DNA of 64,000 bases from Ciona savignyi (lineage: Eukaryota > Chordata > Ascidiacea > Phlebobranchia > Cionidae). Shown piece after piece: positions 16,634 through 38,867 of the stretch. The notes beneath the pieces were generated by a model. It searched no databases. It was not told where the DNA came from and saw only the letters and a program-made list of their open reading frames with translations. The stretch spans positions 1 through 64,000 of the forward strand of contig CH002961.1 in the NCBI GenBank assembly GCA_000149265.1, written 5' to 3'. How positions within the stretch are numbered: the first letter of the stretch is position 1; each line of letters begins with the position of its first letter. A program made the position numbers and the translations under genes.

Positions 16634-19600
16634 ATGCTCTGTAGTTGGTTTGATATCGTCGGTGTAAAGTACAGCGCATTTATAGTTATCCTTGCAATTA
16701 CACAGCTTGCTACATTAACTTTATACAGTGACTATAAACGAAATATATCAGCAATAAGTAAACAATTGACGAATAATATAGTCGAAAAGGCAGTGAAAAG
16801 GGACGAGTACAGGGTTTTGTATAATTTCCATCCTGACTCGAATTTCGAGTCAACCACCGAGTTTTTGGATGTAACATTAGCAACCCAGTGTTCGGTGAAT
16901 AACATACACTATTTGATCGAAACTTTGACAATTTGGACTGGCCCAATATCAGTTGCTTTATTCGTTCCCGGCGAAAGTGCTGTTCACGCTGAATTAGCTG
17001 CAAAACTCCTAAAGAAGTGTTTTCCTAAGAAACAAATTTTATTCCATTTGGTGTACCCCGAACTGTACCCGCCCAGTTTCGATGGAAATAATTTGAAAAC
17101 CTGGGAGAGATTGATAGCAGAACCGGGTAAAGCAAGCTGCATGCTCCTGCCCGACACCTTGCGATCTATCGAGGGACGGAATTACGCCGCTAGGGGAGTC
17201 CCCTACCCGCAAAATACGCTGAGAAACGTTGCTAAGAACGCGGTCCGTACAAAGTACATGTTACTGCTGGACGTAGATGTAATGCCGTCATTTGAACTGC
17301 GATCTGACTTCTTGCGCCATGCGCTTAAATTTGAACAAGCCAATAACGCAAGTGGCACCAAAGTAGCTTATATACCGCCAGCGTTCGAAGCGAAACATGA
17401 CGAACGTATACCTGGAACCAAATCCCAATTGCTGGCAGCTTGGAAAATAAATAAAGTACGACCATTTTACATTGAAACTTGCCCGTCTTGCCACAAACCC
17501 GCTAGGTAAGAGGTGTTTTAAATTTAACCAAGAGTATGTTTAATAGAATAGGAAGAGGATATAGGATATTCATCTATAGCCCAGTGGATGGGAAAACCAA
17601 GGGGGTTAACACACGGGCAATCGTCAGATCACCTCGCGCCCATCGTCGGGTTACCGGAGCTATTGCAGTGTATTGTATATGATAGACACGTTACTTCAAT
17701 TTGGTAGAACCCATTAATCCGCTAGGTTCAGGCAATATCCGTAAAGTGCCCTGCCAAAGGACACAACCGACTAGCTAGCGACCAGTTTCGCACCTTCAAC
17801 CTTTCGATTGAAAGGCGACGCACTTAACCGTTAGACCAACGGGTCGGACAATGCTTACTTTTAAGTGTGTGGAAAAGAAACTACAACATGTACTTTCGCT
17901 TCCAAATGTGTATCGCTAGACAAGATAAACGAGATGTACATCCATATTAATTGCCAGGTTTGACGATTGGAAGGCGATTTCAGTGGATTCCAGTATCGGT
18001 GTTGCGTACGAAGCGCAATGGCAGCCATCGTGGGAACCTTTCTACATATCCATAACCTCCGAAACTCCGGATTACGACGAACGATTTAAACAATATGGAT
18101 ACGACAGAATCAGTCAGGTAATTAAGACAGCCTGGATAGGGGGGATAGGATATTCATGTTTATCTCTGTGAATGGGGAAACCAAGGGGGTTAATACACAT
18201 GCAATCGTCAGATCCATCGCGCTCACCGTCGGCTTACCACAGCTATTGCAGTGTGTCGTGTATGATTTACACGTTCCTTTAATTTGGAAAAAAAATGTCT
18301 CTTTATCGGAAATGGCCTACTTGGTTTTGTGTAAAGAGGTAAAGTGTCTATTAATTTCTGTGAACTCCTTGCATTTGTTACAAGCTTTATTGTTGAAGTA
18401 TGCAATGCTTATACGGCCAATAAACTTATACTTATACAGGTGGATATCGTAATGTAATAATGATTCAACTCATTTTATTAGCATCACATGAAAATGGAGC
18501 GTAATATTATCATAAGCCACTACAGAGTAGTTTTAAAAAATCCCGTTCTTCTGCTGCACAGGGTGATATATTATTAAATGATGTTGCAGAGATGTTCTTA
18601 ATATTTGTCCGACCGAACAGATTTGTATTTAGTGCTTCACATTTCGAACAAAGGGGTGGGGGATCGAAAATGATCTCGGTCCAATCGGTTGCGTCCTTGG
18701 GCAAGTCGCTTAACGGACTTTCCGTGAACCCAGTGGAAAATATTTTCCACTTTTGAAGGAACGTTTTAATAATATACAACACATTGCAATAGTTCCTATA
18801 ACCCGACGGTGTGCGCGAGGTGATCTGACAGTTAACCGCGTGAAAACACAACCTTGCGTAATTGCGAGGTAGTCTGACGAATGTGTAATTACGCTCCTTA
18901 CGGCTCTGTTTTGCACCATTCATGGGAATAAACATCAATATTCTATTCCAGGGGTCGGTAACTCCTACCACGATTGTTTTTGCAAGAGTTTTTTTTTTAA
19001 GATACGCTGCGTTATTTGACATGTAGCACAAATCAAACAATCCAAAGTAAACTGAAACACTGCATTAGAAAGGTTGTAGACCCCTGTCCTATCTCATGCA
19101 TCGCCTTTTTCTGAACTTAGTCCAATCGGTTGTGTCTTTGGCCAATGCATCTAACATATATTGCCTGAACGCAGTGGATTGTTGAGTTTTACTAAATTAA
19201 AGAAACGTCTCAAAATGCAAAAGTTATGGTAACCCGATGGTGTGCGCGAGCTAATCTGACAGTTTACCGCGTGAAAAACAACAAAACACAAAAATGTTTT
19301 TTTTCAGAATTGTGAGATGTACCTGGCTGGCTTTTCGTTTCAAGTTTTGTCAAATTCCTTTGTGGTCCACAAAGGATTTAAAGAACGAGGGAAATTCCAT
19401 ACGGACAAGGAACAGGAAAATAGAAGAAATTTTCATTTGTTCCAAAACGTAAGTTTACGCAAAACATACGTATGGAAAGTCGTGAGGATAGGATATTCAT
19501 GTTTATCCCCGTGAATGGAAAACCAAGGGGTTAACACACGGGCAATCGTCAGATCACCTCTCGTCCATCGTCGAAAAACAACTAAATTTTTCACAATTCC

Positions 19601-19884
19601 ATGCACCATACTGGCAAAGTTGTCATTCATTGTAGGAGAATTTTTTTTGACGTTTATGAATTTTTAAGCTTCTTTTATTTCGAATTCAGGACTTTATACC
19701 GGAAATGAGCAAAAAATACTCAACGGCTGATCGAGAATGCCTCGAATTCAGTCGGCGCGAGGGAAAGGCAAAGGTAACCTTTCGTCATCACTTTAACAAG
19801 TTAGTTCCTGTCGTTTCATTTAAAATTGCTGGGTGACTAATTTGGCTGTGTTTTATGCAGACACTCAAAAGAAAAGATGTCTAG
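16634..19884 (+). CDS. B4GAT1: Beta-1,4-glucuronyltransferase 1-like, Golgi type II membrane enzyme
   Basis: Glycosyltransferase family 49. In vertebrates it adds the glucuronic acid primer that LARGE extends on alpha-dystroglycan. Exons: 16634-17505, 17958-18117, 19308-19448, 19690-19773, 19861-19884, about 426 residues (human 415). Seen: a short cytosolic N-terminus, one membrane anchor (YSAFIVILAITQLATLTLY), a stem, TLATQCSVNNIHYLIETLTI, the metal-binding DxD in LLLDVDVMPS, VRPFYIETCPSCHKP, then WEPFYISITSETPDYDERF, QYGYDRISQ and FVVHKGFKE, all typical of the family. The last 87-bp intron (19774-19860) is inferred; reading straight through instead would give a stop at 19834-19836. The frame is open upstream of 16634 to an AG at 16559-16560, which could be a cis acceptor after a leader exon or a spliced-leader site. 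Confidence 0.93.
17551..17847 (-). repeat. SINE A, full-length
   Basis: In B4GAT1-like intron 1. Tail ggatataggatattcat at the left, head ccgttagaccaacgggtcgg at the right. Confidence 0.9.
18131..18290 (-). repeat. SINE A, tail half
   Basis: Starts 14 bp after the 18117 donor (gatagggggataggatattc) and breaks off after cctttaatttgg. Confidence 0.85.
18655..18950 (+). repeat. SINE A, diverged
   Basis: Body recognisable from ggttgcgtccttgggcaag to aacatcaatattctattcc; about 70 extra bases near 18840. Its tail was the insertion site of the next element. Confidence 0.75.
18949..19086. mobile_element. hAT-like MITE, short
   Basis: Ends caggggtcggtaac and gttgtagacccctg are imperfect inverted repeats; 138 bp, inserted in a SINE A tail. 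Confidence 0.7.
19118..19275 (+). repeat. SINE A, degenerate
   Basis: Weak match from gtccaatcggttgtgtctttg to aatctgacagtttaccgcgtg; no tail. Ends about 30 bp before the 19308 acceptor. Confidence 0.6.
19480..19575 (-). repeat. SINE A tail fragment
   Basis: gaggataggatattcatg to tcacctctcgtccatcgtcg, in the intron after the 19448 donor. Confidence 0.85.
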
Positions 19885-20147
19885 GGCAGAAAAACAAGTT
19901 GAGTTATGATCTGGTGACAATCTGCATTAACTAAGATTTAAAGGAGTGGTTTATTTAATGAATTAACAAGTTAAAACTGACTCAGCAAAATTGAAATGGT
20001 AAAGAAGTGGAGAAAACTAAAAGTCATCCAAACCACTGTCGCAGAAACTAAACTAATGCTGATGTTCTTTCGGTTCTTACAAGTTTGCGTAACCTTGCTT
20101 AACTTTTGTTATTAAATGTGCAATCAAAGTTTTTATTTGGACATTGA

Positions 20148-20153
20148 AATAAA
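20148..20153 (+). promoter_or_regulatory. Candidate poly(A) signal of B4GAT1-like gene
   Basis: AATAAA about 265 bases after the predicted stop. Confidence 0.5.
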
Positions 20154-20214
20154 CCTAATATACACAGAATGCGAAGGTAAAAGTTCATAACTTGAGGCAA
20201 TTTAGACCGTTGTC

Positions 20215-20507
20215 CGACAGATTAGTTTGGTGCGGCGGCTGTCCGCTGAAGGTTGGAGTTTCGTAACTGGTCCCTAGCTAGTCGGTTGAGTCCTTGGGTA
20301 AGGCATTTAACGGATATTGCCTGAACCCAGTGGATTAATGGGTTCTATTAAATTAAAGGAACGTATAATGCTCACACAACACACTGCAATAGCTCCGGTA
20401 ACCAGACGGTGGGCGCGAGGTTATCGGTCGATTGCCCGTGTGTTAACCCCCTTGGTTTTCCCATTCACTGAGATAAACCTGAATATCCTATATCTGATCC
20501 TATCCGT
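20215..20507 (+). repeat. SINE A, full-length
   Basis: Head gacagattagtttggtgcgg; tail aatatcctatatctgatcct. Confidence 0.9.
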
Positions 20508-20654
20508 CCGCAAGGCAATGTTTAATTGAGACTTTTGTTTTATTTCGCTTTTGGCAATAAAGGAAAGTTTTATTTACAAAAGGTGCAACGGTAATAATAC
20601 AGTAAGTGCGCAATAGTAAAAAGCCCATAGTGCGAACTTGCATATTTCGTTGCG

Positions 20655-20778
20655 GGGTCGTGCTCTAAAGGTTGTGCGGCCGAACGGTTAAAGCGACCGA
20701 TACATACACCAACTCTATACAGAAACGTTCTAAGTGACGAGCATGTCATGCGCTCGAAACCAAGTCAGGTATAACAAA
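20655..20778 (+). repeat. SINE B
   Basis: A-box region tgtgcggccgaacggttaaa, a weak B box gcgctcgaaaccaag, A-rich end. Confidence 0.75.
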
Positions 20779-20799
20779 AAAAGGCTTATGTAAAGGCGA

Positions 20800-21045
20800 A
20801 TTTAAAAAAAAAGGCTTATGAAATGTCATTATGCTGCAACCAATACCACTATAAACTGCAGTCAATGTCATTATATGGCAACCAATGCCATTATACTACA
20901 GTCAATGCCATTATACTACAGTCAATGTTATTTAACTGCAACCAATGTCATTAAATGGCAAACAATGTCCTTACAATGCCGTTATACTACAGTCAATTCT
21001 GTAGATTGATTCTGCAACCAATATCATTACACTGCAACCAATATA
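20800..21045. repeat. Minisatellite, ~20-bp unit
   Basis: About eleven units of caatgtcattatactacagt/caatgccattatgcaacc just beyond the LRR-Ig stop codon, probably in its 3' UTR. Confidence 0.85.
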
Positions 21046-21058
21046 CTGTCAACGTCCG

Positions 21059-24000
21059 CTAAACCAAGACTTCCCGTTCGTCGGTTGTATCTCTTTCATA
21101 ACTGACCATCTCGTCTTCCGAATCCTCGGTCAATCGCGTCGCCTGCGTAACGTTCGATTCGTCTGTGATGTCATAAGTCGTCGGAGTATCGTCGGACAAT
21201 GAACCGTAACCTGCTCGACGACTCTTCCAGTGTCGGAAGTACATGAATACTCCGCCAAATACGATTGCTACCAGAAGTAATACGAGGAACACAACTGTGA
21301 AAGTGAGATAATGTTAAAATCGCTAAATCTGCTTTTTCGGACAGATTATTCTGGTGGTTTGGTCTGTCGCCTTTCAGTCGAAGGGTTGCAGGTCCGAAAC
21401 TAGTGGCTAGCTAGTCGGTTGTGTCCTTGCCACTTAACGGAGATTTGCCTGAACCCAGCGGATTAATGGGTTCCACTAAACTGAAGGAACGTCTGAATCA
21501 TACACAACACACTGCAATAGCTCTGGTAACTTGATGGTGGGCACGTAGTGATCAGACCATTGCTTGTGTGTTAACCCCCTTGGTTTTCCCATTCACGGGG
21601 ATAAGCACGAATACACTATCCTATCCTATCCTATCCTAACTTGAGTTTTTTTAAATTTAGATTTATCAGTTTTTTTTCCGATTCCTGTTGATGGTTTGGA
21701 TTTCACTACAATTGTGACAGTTTGAATTTCCTGCACTCGCACTTTTTGCTGACTCATCCCTGATGCAACGCATTTATACCGGCCAGCCTCGTCAGGTATA
21801 ACTGAAGTGAATGTCATGCTCGTATTGCCTGGGGAGAATTGGGGTTTAACAAGCTTAATTAATGCAGGTTCGAAAGTGGTGGTTAGCTGGTAGATTCTTT
21901 CCTTAACAACGCACTTAACGGACAATGACTATTACACTCAGTAAATTAAATGTGTTTTTTTTTAATTGAAGGTCCGTATGGATCATAAAAATGCAATAGT
22001 TCCGTTGTAATCAAAGTGTGAGAATGTTTCCTTACGTAAACGCAAGATAATCTTACGATTGTCCGCTTGATACGCCCCCTACGCTGTCCTATTCACGAGA
22101 ATAAACATAAATACCCTATCCCAGGTGTCGGCAATCTTTTGCACTGTGGCTCATTTTAACCAAAATTTCACAAAATAAAAATCACTGGGACCCGCAAAAC
22201 TAATCATATTTCCGCAAAAAAAGGGAAAACAACACTGTGTGAAATAAAGACGCGAGTGTTCTTCTGTTTTTTTTTTACTTGGGCATGGGTATTAAACTTA
22301 TAAAGCGCTCGCTACAGTAGCAATTAATTAATAAGAGCCGCATTAGAAGGATAAAAAACCGCAAGAGGCTTCGCAGTCGCAGTTTGCCCTTAACTCACCT
22401 CGTACGATCGTGTGACGCAATGGTTAGCGCAACCGATACATATACCTTTGTATACAAAAACGGTCCAAGTGATTAGCCCATCCTGGGTTCAAAACTTGGC
22501 TCAGTATAAAAAAACACTCACCTCGTTGTGGATTTGTAACATTCCTGCCAGTTTCGTCGGTAAACCAGACCAGCGGTTTGGGCGTGCCGTCAGCTGTGCA
22601 TGTAACTACACCAGGTTTACCTTCCACCAGAACGACACTTGTGTTTGAATGTATGGTTGGTGGCACGCATACCAATCTATGTGAATCCACTGATTCGACA
22701 TATTGGCCGTGGTAAGGATAGTCGCATTGGATTTTCGATACTCTACCGACTCTATTTCTTTCAGCACTAAAAAGAAATATTCGTTGGTTCGTTTTATGCT
22801 TATGGTAACGGAAAACTGTGTGCATCTTATGTCTATAGAATCGTTACAAAGTACAAAATAATTAAAAAAATGCGTTCATTTTAGGGGAGGTTTTTCACCG
22901 TTACCTTTCTTCAGAGATAATTAAGGTGATCCATAATAAATTGAACAAGTCGCACTGGTGGTTAACCTGTGTCGTACACCATAGGACAGGATATTCATGT
23001 TTATCCCCGTGAATGGAAAACCAAGGGAGTTAACACACGGGAAATCGTTAGATCACCTCGCGCCCACCGTCGGATTACTGGAGCGATTGCAGTGTGTTGT
23101 GTATGATTCACAGGTTCCTTCAATTTAGTAGAACTTATCATTTCACTGGGTTCAAGCAATGTCCGTTAAGTGCCTTACCCAAGGACACAACCAACTAGTT
23201 AATGCCGAGATTCAAATCTGCAACCTCTGGGCTGACAGGCGACGCACTAACCCATCAGACTAATCTGTCGAACAGCGGTCTGAATTGCCACAAGTTATAA
23301 AAGTTATAAACCAAGCTAATTAAAGGGACAAACAACTACTTACACCCTAAACCAGCTGCTGGATACTTCTTTCAAGAGGAAATCGCTCATAAGGCAATCA
23401 CATGACCACGGGTTACCCTCCATGTACAACTCGAAACTGTTACCAGAATGGTTAAAATGTCCGATCCATTTCCTGGAATAAAACGGATGGGTTACTTTCC
23501 ACTTTAAAAGCTAATCAAAAACCTATTGCGTTTTAGTAAAAACCTATACAGTAAAGTGTTGATTTTTGCTGAAAATTCAGTAAATTGTTAATGTTTTGCT
23601 GACAGTTAAAAGAAGGGAAAGAGAAAATACAGTAAGGGAAATTGCGGACTAAAACAATGATTATAACTGTAAAGTTAGCATTAGTTCTGTGTTTGAGATT
23701 ATTGTTTAAGAAAGGTTTAGAATTAATTTTCAAAATTTCCCTGAGCAATTTCCCTCCTTCCCTCTTTTTATTATTTTAGCGTTACCCGCGATCTTATATT
23801 TCACAATTTTTGGCCACATTATTTCGTTTTGAAGGAAACATACAATTTATCAGCATAAATCGGTGGCGGGCTCACGGTAAAAGACGTGTACACCAGCGGC
23901 ATTTAAAATAGGATGGAATAATTATGTTTAATACCCGGCAGGGTTCGAAATAATGATTTTGAAGATAAACTACAATAAACGTATCGTTCATGCGTGTAGG

Positions 24001-25009
24001 ATAGGACAAATATCGACGAAACGAAGCCTTTGAAACGAGTAATCTTACTTGTTAAAACACCATATAACCTTATTATAAAGGGGTGTGTTGCATCTCCGCC
24101 AATCATAAATAAAGGAATCGTTGTATATTAACGCATAATGGCTATTGTTGCGTTGTGATAGAAATGCTTATTATGCGTCAATAATGCAAAGTAAAGGCAA
24201 GGTAAATAAATGTAATAGTAATGTGATTGTTAAATGTTATGTTGAAGGCAAAATATGTTATATTATATTGTGTTGATGATTTAGTATTAAAAGTGCGCGA
24301 AATCAGTAATCGTAATTTATATTTTCGTGATTTTGTTAAATTTTGTAATTCGCGATCTTTAAAAAAACGGTTCGCGAATAGCGTTTCGCGATCCCTTAAT
24401 TCGAACCCTGCCCGGAATTATGGAAAATAATCTTACTTACCATAGTGGCGTAGTCAGGCGGTTGTTATCCAAGTACAGCCTAGTTAGTTGAAGGTTGCTC
24501 AGAAACGCTTTTGGTGCAATTGTCGAAATGTGATTATCTGACAAACCAATAAAGCGTAGTTTAGGGCAATGCTTGAATAACGTCCCGCTGATAGACGTTA
24601 TATTGTTGTTCTTCGCCGAGAAAATGGTAAGTTCACCGTTATTACTGAAAAGCGTAGGTGGCAGAGTGGTGATCTGGTTATAGTCTAAGAACAACTGTGA
24701 CAGTAATGGATTGTGGTTGAACGCTCTTGCACTAACAACCGTTATTTGGTTTCGGTCGACTCGCAAATGAGCAGCCTTAGTGAGACCGCTAAATGTAGTT
24801 TTGTCCAGAGCAGTGAGTTTATTTTGGTCGAATTCGTAATCCCGAAATGTCCTTGGTATGTCGGGATCTAAGGTCACGAAACCTGCAGCGGTACAATTGA
24901 CTCTCACACCTTGTAAGCACTGGCAGCGGGGATGGCATGATTGAGGCGAATTACTGCTTGATACACATATTACGGGGATAAATAACATACATATCTTAAA
25001 AAGATCCAT
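21059..25009 (-). CDS. LRR + Ig single-pass membrane protein (AMIGO/LRIG-like architecture)
   Basis: Adhesion or receptor-type surface protein. Exons (minus): 25009-24441, 23472-23344, 22766-22522, 21828-21641, 21294-21059. Seen in order: signal peptide MDLFKICMLFIPVICVSSS; LRRNT (CHPRCQCLQGVRVNC); five or six leucine-rich repeats (for example FIGLSDNHISTIAPKAF, LYLDNNRLTTPLW); LRRCT with NPWSCDCLMSDF and further Cys; one I-set Ig domain (GVVTCTADGTPKPLVWF ... DEAGRYKCVASGM); a lysine-rich stalk; membrane helix VFLVLLLVAIVFGGVFMYF; then an acidic Ser/Thr-rich tail of about 57 residues. The first three junctions agree in phase. The fourth does not: the 21641 end is phase 0 and the 21294 acceptor needs phase 1, so that junction is unresolved. 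The exact family is not assigned. Confidence 0.9.
21336..21640 (+). repeat. SINE A reference copy
   Basis: Defines the family used throughout: a tRNA-like head (attctggtggtttggtctgt as A-box region, ggttgcaggtccgaaac as B-box region), a ~200-bp body with conserved blocks tagtcggttgtgtccttg, gaacccagcggattaatggg and ttaacccccttggttttccc, then gaatacactatcc and a tail of TATCC repeats (four here). Head plus short-repeat tail is standard tRNA-SINE structure; the family name was not checked. The tail touches the exon edge at 21641 of the LRR-Ig gene. Confidence 0.93.
21860..22124 (+). repeat. SINE A, degenerate
   Basis: B box aggttcgaaagtggtgg; end aacataaataccctatccc. Insertions in the middle. 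Confidence 0.65.
22132..22382. mobile_element. hAT-like MITE C
   Basis: Left end caggtgtcggcaatcttttg; shared interior (aacactgtgtgaaataaaga, gcatgggtattaaacttata, gcgctcgctacagtagcaat, ataagagccgcat). Right end gcaagaggcttcgcagtcg, decayed. Confidence 0.8.
22401..22516 (+). repeat. SINE B
   Basis: cgatcgtgtgacgcaatgg head and gggttcaaaacttggctcag, A-tail next to the LRR-Ig 22522 donor. Confidence 0.85.
22980..23277 (-). repeat. SINE A, full-length
   Basis: Tail aggacaggatattcatg left; head taacccatcagactaatctg right. In the LRR-Ig intron 22767-23343. Confidence 0.9.
23585..23785. mobile_element. MITE E copy
   Basis: Inverted arms agaagggaaagagaaaatac / gcaatttccctccttccctc around the family core gcattagttctgtgtttgag. 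Confidence 0.75.
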
Positions 25010-25029
25010 TTTCTGTATAAAAAATTGTT

Positions 25030-25137
25030 AATTGTGTGGCCGAGTGGTCAAAGCGGCCGATGGATATATGATTATATACTAAAACGGTCTTGGAGACGAG
25101 ACATTACAGGTTCGAAACCTAGTCCGGGAAAAAAAAT
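25030..25137 (+). repeat. SINE B
   Basis: tgtggccgagtggtcaaagc, then aggttcgaaacctagtccgg; closest to an intact tRNA-like B box, just upstream of the LRR-Ig start. Confidence 0.8.
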
Positions 25138-25207
25138 CGGTTAATAATAAATAGCGGTCACCCACCCACGCTGCGGACAAAAATATAAAACAATGGAATG
25201 CAATGTT

Positions 25208-25478
25208 GAGATAGGATATTCATGTTAATCCCCGTGAATGGGAAAACCAAAAGGGGTTAACACACGGGCAATCGTCAGATTACCTCGCGTCTACCGTCAG
25301 GTTACCGGAGCTATTGTAGTGTGTTGTGTATGATTAAGACGTTCTTTTATTTTTGGTGGAATCCGTTAACTGGGCTTGGCAATGTCTACTAAGTGCCCCG
25401 CGCAAAGCAAGAGTATAGTTTCGAATCAAAAACCTTCGGCTGAAACGCGATGTTAAACCAAACAAACTATTGGGTCTG
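25208..25478 (-). repeat. SINE A
   Basis: gagataggatattcatg through aaccaaacaaactattgggtc; body slightly shortened. Confidence 0.88.
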
Positions 25479-27161
25479 ACTCAAATACATAGCAAGATAA
25501 AATTATTATTACACCACATTGCCCTTTAGGGGATTAGTAATTAATAATAATTTTGCAAGTCAGTAGTTTTAAAACTTTAAGCCTTTAGGGCTGGATGGGA
25601 GATTAGTAGTTCCATATTTTGTATCTTAATATTTCCCTCACAGTTTAAATAATTAAAACGACCCATAGCTAACATGTGTACTAAAAAGAGCGTCTGACAG
25701 ATTTATTAGACTGAGTAAATTTATAACCAGACTTGCTGTACTTTCTTATTGTATTGATCAACAGAACAATTTGTCTACAAATTTCTTTACTTCTAAATAA
25801 CTTCTAAACAGGGCCATAAACTGAAACACACTGTGTATCTATTCAATACCACGAATAAGGGCAAACATTTCTTTTGTGTTGTTTATGGCGAAATAGTTGG
25901 TAACAAAGGCTGACCTAAAAACCCGAGGCGAAGATTTTACGACTAAAACCATACATGCGTGACTGATTGGCTTCGGCTAATCGTATGGAAATTAACACAC
26001 AATAGAATGGAAAGTATTAAAATTAATAAAAATATCTTATTTTTTGTTATCTTGTCTATTGAGGTTAACGTTTATTTGTTTTTTTATACATATTAAACCT
26101 TTGTAAGTCTCCACTTTTTGGTAAGTTGACTAAAAGCTATTTAAAGATAACAATCGCCTCTTGTAATACTTCCAATTTTGACTTATTTCTAACATAGACG
26201 ATTATGCTCCGTAATCTAATTCCTTACTTTTCTAAACTCTGAAAGATAACAAACAACAGACGTCTGTCTACTCGTTCGGTGGCAAATAATACGCTGTGTA
26301 GTGTGTTATTACACGGAACAGAATGAGCTATAACTTTTGGCGATTCCGCTCGCTTCGTCGCCTCAGGGTGCTTTTACTTTTAGCGAACGGAAACTTGTCT
26401 GAAGATGACAAAGGATCACGTGATATCACGGTTCGGCAATCACGCGATTACGCCAGAAACTATCGAGTGCAGGTAAAGCACACAAGACTACATACTCAAA
26501 TATTAGGTTTTCGCGATACGCAAAGATACTTTGATTTTAAGCCTTGCGTTTTGTCACACCGACTAACATTATTATCATTAAGTTAATTTGTAATTAGATT
26601 TAAGGCCCCGGTACCATTTATTACCTGTTTAATTTAGCCAATCATGATTCACACTTTTTGATTAAGAAACTCCTATTGTCATACTTACTTTTCGCCTACT
26701 GGTTTGATTTTTTTCCTTAACTGTCAAGGCGTGTTAGTTCAAGATTTAGGGTGATATGCCGTATGTTATTCCCCCAAAACAATAACATTTAAGCACTAGA
26801 TAAAATGCTCCAATTTAGTGAAGATTGGTGAAATCTTAACTTTTCAGGAAATGATAATTTCAATATAAAAAGAAGAAAACAAATACTGAAAAAGTATTGT
26901 AAAAAATGAAGCTTTGTTTTTAAATTTTGATTATGGAAGTCATTCCATGCTGTATTTTTTCAGTTTGATTTATACATATATAGCATTCTTTACAATAAAT
27001 TATCCTTACCAGTGCCAACATAATAAATGTTAAAAATTAATCGGCGTTAAAAATGGCTGTCGTGTTTATATTCTTGGGTCTACAGGAAAATTCCGTTGAT
27101 TCCAATGGAAACTCATTTTGATTTTACTATGTTTTTTTTGACGAATTGTAGTAAACCACCC

Positions 27162-27432
27162 GACTAATTTGTCGGACTAGATGTTTTAATGCGTCGTCTT
27201 TCAGTGGAAGGGTTTCAAATTCAAAACTGGTCGCAAGTTATTCGGTTGTCGTTGGGCAAAACCAGAACATTGTCCAAACTTAGTGGATAATTGCAATTCA
27301 CTTAATTGAAGGAACGTCTCAGTCATACACATTACACTGAATTACTTCCCGTAACCCCACGAATAATATTTTCCCGTGTGATGACGCTTCTTGCGTTTTT
27401 TTCATTTACCAGTATTAACATGAATATCCTAG
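27162..27432 (+). repeat. SINE A, diverged
   Basis: Head gactaatttgtcggactag; end attaacatgaatatcctag. Confidence 0.75.
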
Positions 27433-27670
27433 TGGTGTGGCCGAATGGTTAGCGCGACCGATACACATACCGACTTCTATGCAAAAACGGTCTTTGTGTC
27501 TAGCCCAACATGGGTTCGAAACTTTGCTCGAAACAAAAAAAAAATGAATATCCCAGTACGGGCGTGTGAACGAACGGTTAACGCGACCGATACATATACC
27601 GACTCTTACACAAAAAAACGGTCCTGGTTATAAACCCAACATGGGTTCAATACTTGGCACGGTAAAAAAA
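27433..27670 (+). repeat. Two tandem SINE B copies
   Basis: Copies at 27433-27545 and 27560-27670; both keep gtgtg(g)ccgaa.ggtta and catgggttc. The first starts directly at a SINE A tail. Confidence 0.85.
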
Positions 27671-27795
27671 AGAAGAAGAAAACATAAATATACTAATGAG
27701 TGACAGAATGTAGTTATTTATATTTAATAACGTCCAGTTACACGAATGGAAAATATTTCAATGTTTTGGTGTTAATTTCAATGATTTCGGGTTGA

Positions 27796-38433
<10,638 letters not shown>

Positions 38434-38525
38434 TTAATTGCTTTACTTCTCAATTACTTAATGAGACAACCGACCTAATTCACCTCGCATAAACACTGCA
38501 GAAATTGTATTTTAATTTAGTCGTT

Positions 38526-38537
38526 CATTTTTATATT
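38526..38537 (-). promoter_or_regulatory. Candidate TATA box of the metalloprotease gene
   Basis: Minus strand reads aatataaaaatg about 95 bases before the start codon at 38433, a plausible core promoter distance. Confidence 0.5.
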
Positions 38538-38538
38538 C

Positions 38539-38867
38539 TAGTGGTTCTCCAACTTTTTGACCTCCCGAGACCAATCAAGAAACGAACGAGCGCACTTTGC
38601 ACGGGGAGTCAAAACAATATGTTGAATACTCAAACAATTTGGGGAAAATTAAAAGTTTAATTTCATCACCAAATTTACATAACGAAATTACTGTTTGAGC
38701 GCTCTTGCTTTTCGAAAGTTAATGTAGAACTAACGTTACAGAGGAAAAGAAAACTAGACACTAACCATTTAGTAGTTTATGATCTATGCACACTCTGTCG
38801 TAAATTTACAAAATGCAAGTGTGCCGCACCTAGCTAACCCCTGTGGCGCACCATTTGAGAAGCACTG
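38539..38867. mobile_element. hAT-like MITE H
   Basis: Ends agtggttctccaac / gtttgagaagcact-type inverted repeats (right end read as tttgagaagcactg); flanking 8-mers ttatattc and atatattc match at 7 of 8. About 329 bp and about 90% like the 57227 copy by eye. Confidence 0.88.

Larger units (their letters stand above)
25010..27795. other. Intergenic spacer LRR-Ig / metalloprotease gene
   Basis: Both flanking genes are on the minus strand. Contains SINE B and A copies at both ends. The 25500-27150 core has no recognisable gene or repeat; a short open frame at 26323-26586 has no support beyond length. Confidence 0.6.

Noticed and set aside
16634-19884. LARGE rather than B4GAT1
   Set aside because: Only the GT49 domain is present after the membrane anchor; the GT8 domain and coiled coil of LARGE are absent and the length fits B4GAT1.
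26323-26586. 87-codon frame in the 25.5-27.1 kb spacer
   Set aside because: No recognisable domain, splice signal or signal peptide; length is within chance.
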